DNA from: Bradyrhizobium zhengyangense | GTDB taxonomy: Bacteria; Pseudomonadota; Alphaproteobacteria; Rhizobiales; Xanthobacteraceae | Length of the DNA stretch: 64,000 bases | Reading direction: 5' to 3' | Assembly (NCBI RefSeq): GCF_022012435.1 | Contig: NZ_JAKLUA010000008.1 | Coordinates: forward strand, 248,001-312,000 | In this document: positions 62,857-64,000 of the stretch, piece by piece | Numbering within the stretch: position 1 is the first letter of the stretch | How the letters are laid out: every line of letters starts with the position of its first letter | Translations under genes and position numbers: made by a program | The notes under the pieces: generated by a model | What the model was told of the DNA's origin: nothing | The model's input: only the letters and a program-made list of their open reading frames with translations | Database searches by the model: none

Positions 62857-63732
62857 GTGATCCATACCAAGGTCCGATGTCGCGAAATCACCGAGTCCGA
62901 TGTCGAAGGCATCGCGGACTTGCTGACGCGCGGCTTCGTCGGCCGCTCGCGCAATTACTGGATCCAGGGCCTGCGCCGGCAGGCCTTCCGGCCGGTGCCG
63001 GACGGCTATCCGCGCTTCGGCTACATGCTCGACAATGACGGCGAACCGGTCGGCGTGCTGCTGCTGATCTACACCGCGCGCAAGGATGGCGATGAGACCG
63101 CCATCCATTGCAACCTGTCGAGCTGGTATGTCGAGCCGGCCTATCGCAATTACGCGCCGCTGCTGACGAAGATCGCGCAGCGGCACAAGCACGTCACCTA
63201 TCTCAACATCAGCCCGGCGCCGTGGACCTGGCCGATCGTCGAGACGCAGGGCTTTCGCGCCTATTGCCGCGGCATCTTCATCTCGGTGCCCGCACTGTCG
63301 CGCGCGCCGCGCTGGAGCAAGATCGAGGTCATCTCCCAGCATACCAAGGCGATCGAGGGGCTCTCCGAAACCGAGACCGAGCTGTTGACACGGCATGCGC
63401 GCTACAATTGCCTCAGCCTGGTCTGCCGCACGCCGAAGGGCGTGTTCCCATTCATCCTGCAACCGGTGCGCATCCGCCGTGGTTTCATCGCACCGCCGGT
63501 GATGCAGCTGATCTATTGCCGCAGCGCCGCCGAATACGCAGCCTGCGCCGGCCGCATCGGCCGGCTGCTGCTGCGGCTCGGCAAGGTCTCGGTGATCGTC
63601 GATTCCAACGAGCCCATCCCCGGCCTCGTCGGTATTTATACCGAGCGCCGTGGCCGCAAATATTTCAAGGGCCCGCATCGCCCGCGGCTGGCCGATCTCA
63701 CCGATACGGAACTCGTGCTGTACGGGCCGTAG
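62857..63732 (+). CDS. GNAT-like acyltransferase
   Basis: A 291-residue protein. The N-terminal half looks like a GNAT acetyltransferase (REITESDVEGIADLLTRGF, then SSWYVEPAYRNYAPLLTKIA where the acyl-CoA loop would be). The C-terminal half repeats a weaker GNAT-like pattern. It follows the ligase by 36 bases, so co-transcription is likely. It could transfer the aminoacyl group from the carrier to an acceptor. The start is GTG with GGCAAGACGAGC upstream, and is uncertain by a few codons. Confidence 0.7.
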   Translation: MIHTKVRCREITESDVEGIADLLTRGFVGRSRNYWIQGLRRQAFRPVPDGYPRFGYMLDNDGEPVGVLLLIYTARKDGDETAIHCNLSSWYVEPAYRNYAPLLTKIAQRHKHVTYLNISPAPWTWPIVETQGFRAYCRGIFISVPALSRAPRWSKIEVISQHTKAIEGLSETETELLTRHARYNCLSLVCRTPKGVFPFILQPVRIRRGFIAPPVMQLIYCRSAAEYAACAGRIGRLLLRLGKVSVIVDSNEPIPGLVGIYTERRGRKYFKGPHRPRLADLTDTELVLYGP

Positions 63733-63910
63733 GCGCACTACGCGCTTGCGACACCACGATTTGTCGTGCGGTCTGAGATCCTCACTCTCTGCATCAGTGG
63801 TCACCCTCCGTAAACTACGGCGCTTAAGGGAATTTTCCCGCCTCTTCGTTACGGTCAGAGGCTGAATTACGTTGCGTTAAGTCTATTGCCACCGAGATCC
63901 CGCTGATCCC

Positions 63911-64000
63911 ATGATTTCGACCCGCGACAACGAGCTCGGTGCACGCCGCGAGCAAGGCCAACAGGGCCTGTTGTCGCTGAGCCAGCTTGCGCTCGACGGC
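63911..64000 (+). CDS. Start of an unidentified gene, cut by the window end
   Basis: Thirty codons from ATG 63911 stay open to the edge (MISTRDNELGARREQGQQGL, continuing LSLSQLALDG). There is no recognisable domain in this short stretch and no strong ribosome site, so both start and existence are provisional. It may belong to the aminoacyl-carrier locus. The 178 bases before it hold only weak hairpins. Confidence 0.4.
   Translation, partial: MISTRDNELGARREQGQQGLLSLSQLALDG

Noticed and set aside
62326..63804. 492-codon minus-strand frame
   Set aside because: Antisense to the ligase and GNAT-like genes; no recognisable domain.

Overview
The window is high-GC DNA (mid-60s % GC by eye) with the gene content of a soil/plant-associated alphaproteobacterium. 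It is most likely Bradyrhizobium. The reasons are the intergenic palindromic repeats typical of that group, the amino acid:[carrier protein] ligase family first characterised in Bradyrhizobium, and the density of ABC transporters and acyl-CoA enzymes. The species call is inferred from memory, not from a database search. No rRNA, tRNA, CRISPR array or prophage was seen.

Layout, left half. 1-5.7 kb holds the truncated gene of a branched-chain-amino-acid-type binding protein and a two-gene RND efflux operon. 6-14.6 kb holds an iron-type alcohol dehydrogenase, an acyl-CoA synthetase and a complete five-gene oligopeptide-type ABC importer. 14.5-15.4 kb is a membrane protein with ceramidase-like (CREST) motifs behind two identical-spacing palindromes. 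15.5-27.5 kb is a catabolic locus. On the minus strand it has two acyl-CoA dehydrogenases, a GST, an AraC regulator, a beta-keto acid cleavage enzyme and a biotin-dependent acyl-CoA carboxylase. Divergent from these are an acyl-CoA synthetase and an orphan binding protein. Together they suggest activation, dehydrogenation and gamma-carboxylation of a branched or isoprenoid-like acid.

Middle. 27.6-37.6 kb holds two glycosyltransferases, an XRE regulator, a Gram-negative sortase with its LPKT-tailed VIT/VWA substrate, an NDP-forming acyl-CoA synthetase and an MCE-domain protein. 37.6-41.8 kb is an autotransporter gene cut by a 1,043-bp IS630-family element at a TA site. Removing the element plus one TA restores a 1,040-codon frame.

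Right half. 42.0-49.9 kb is one minus-strand operon (urtABCDE, fmdA, fmdB, amiE) for importing and hydrolysing urea or short amides. Divergent from it, behind a good sigma-54 promoter, is a fusion of an NCS1 nucleobase-type permease with a histidine kinase and receiver, overlapped by a LuxR-type response regulator gene. This looks like a dedicated sensing system for the amide operon. 54.5-59.8 kb holds a Baeyer-Villiger-type monooxygenase, a chymotrypsin-fold protease, a HAD hydrolase and the methionine-salvage pair mtnA-mtnP. 59.9-63.7 kb is a compact aminoacyl-carrier-protein locus: carrier protein, acyl-CoA dehydrogenase homologue, amino acid:[carrier protein] ligase and a GNAT-like protein. 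Its product is not obvious, and it is one of the two best candidates here for an undescribed system.
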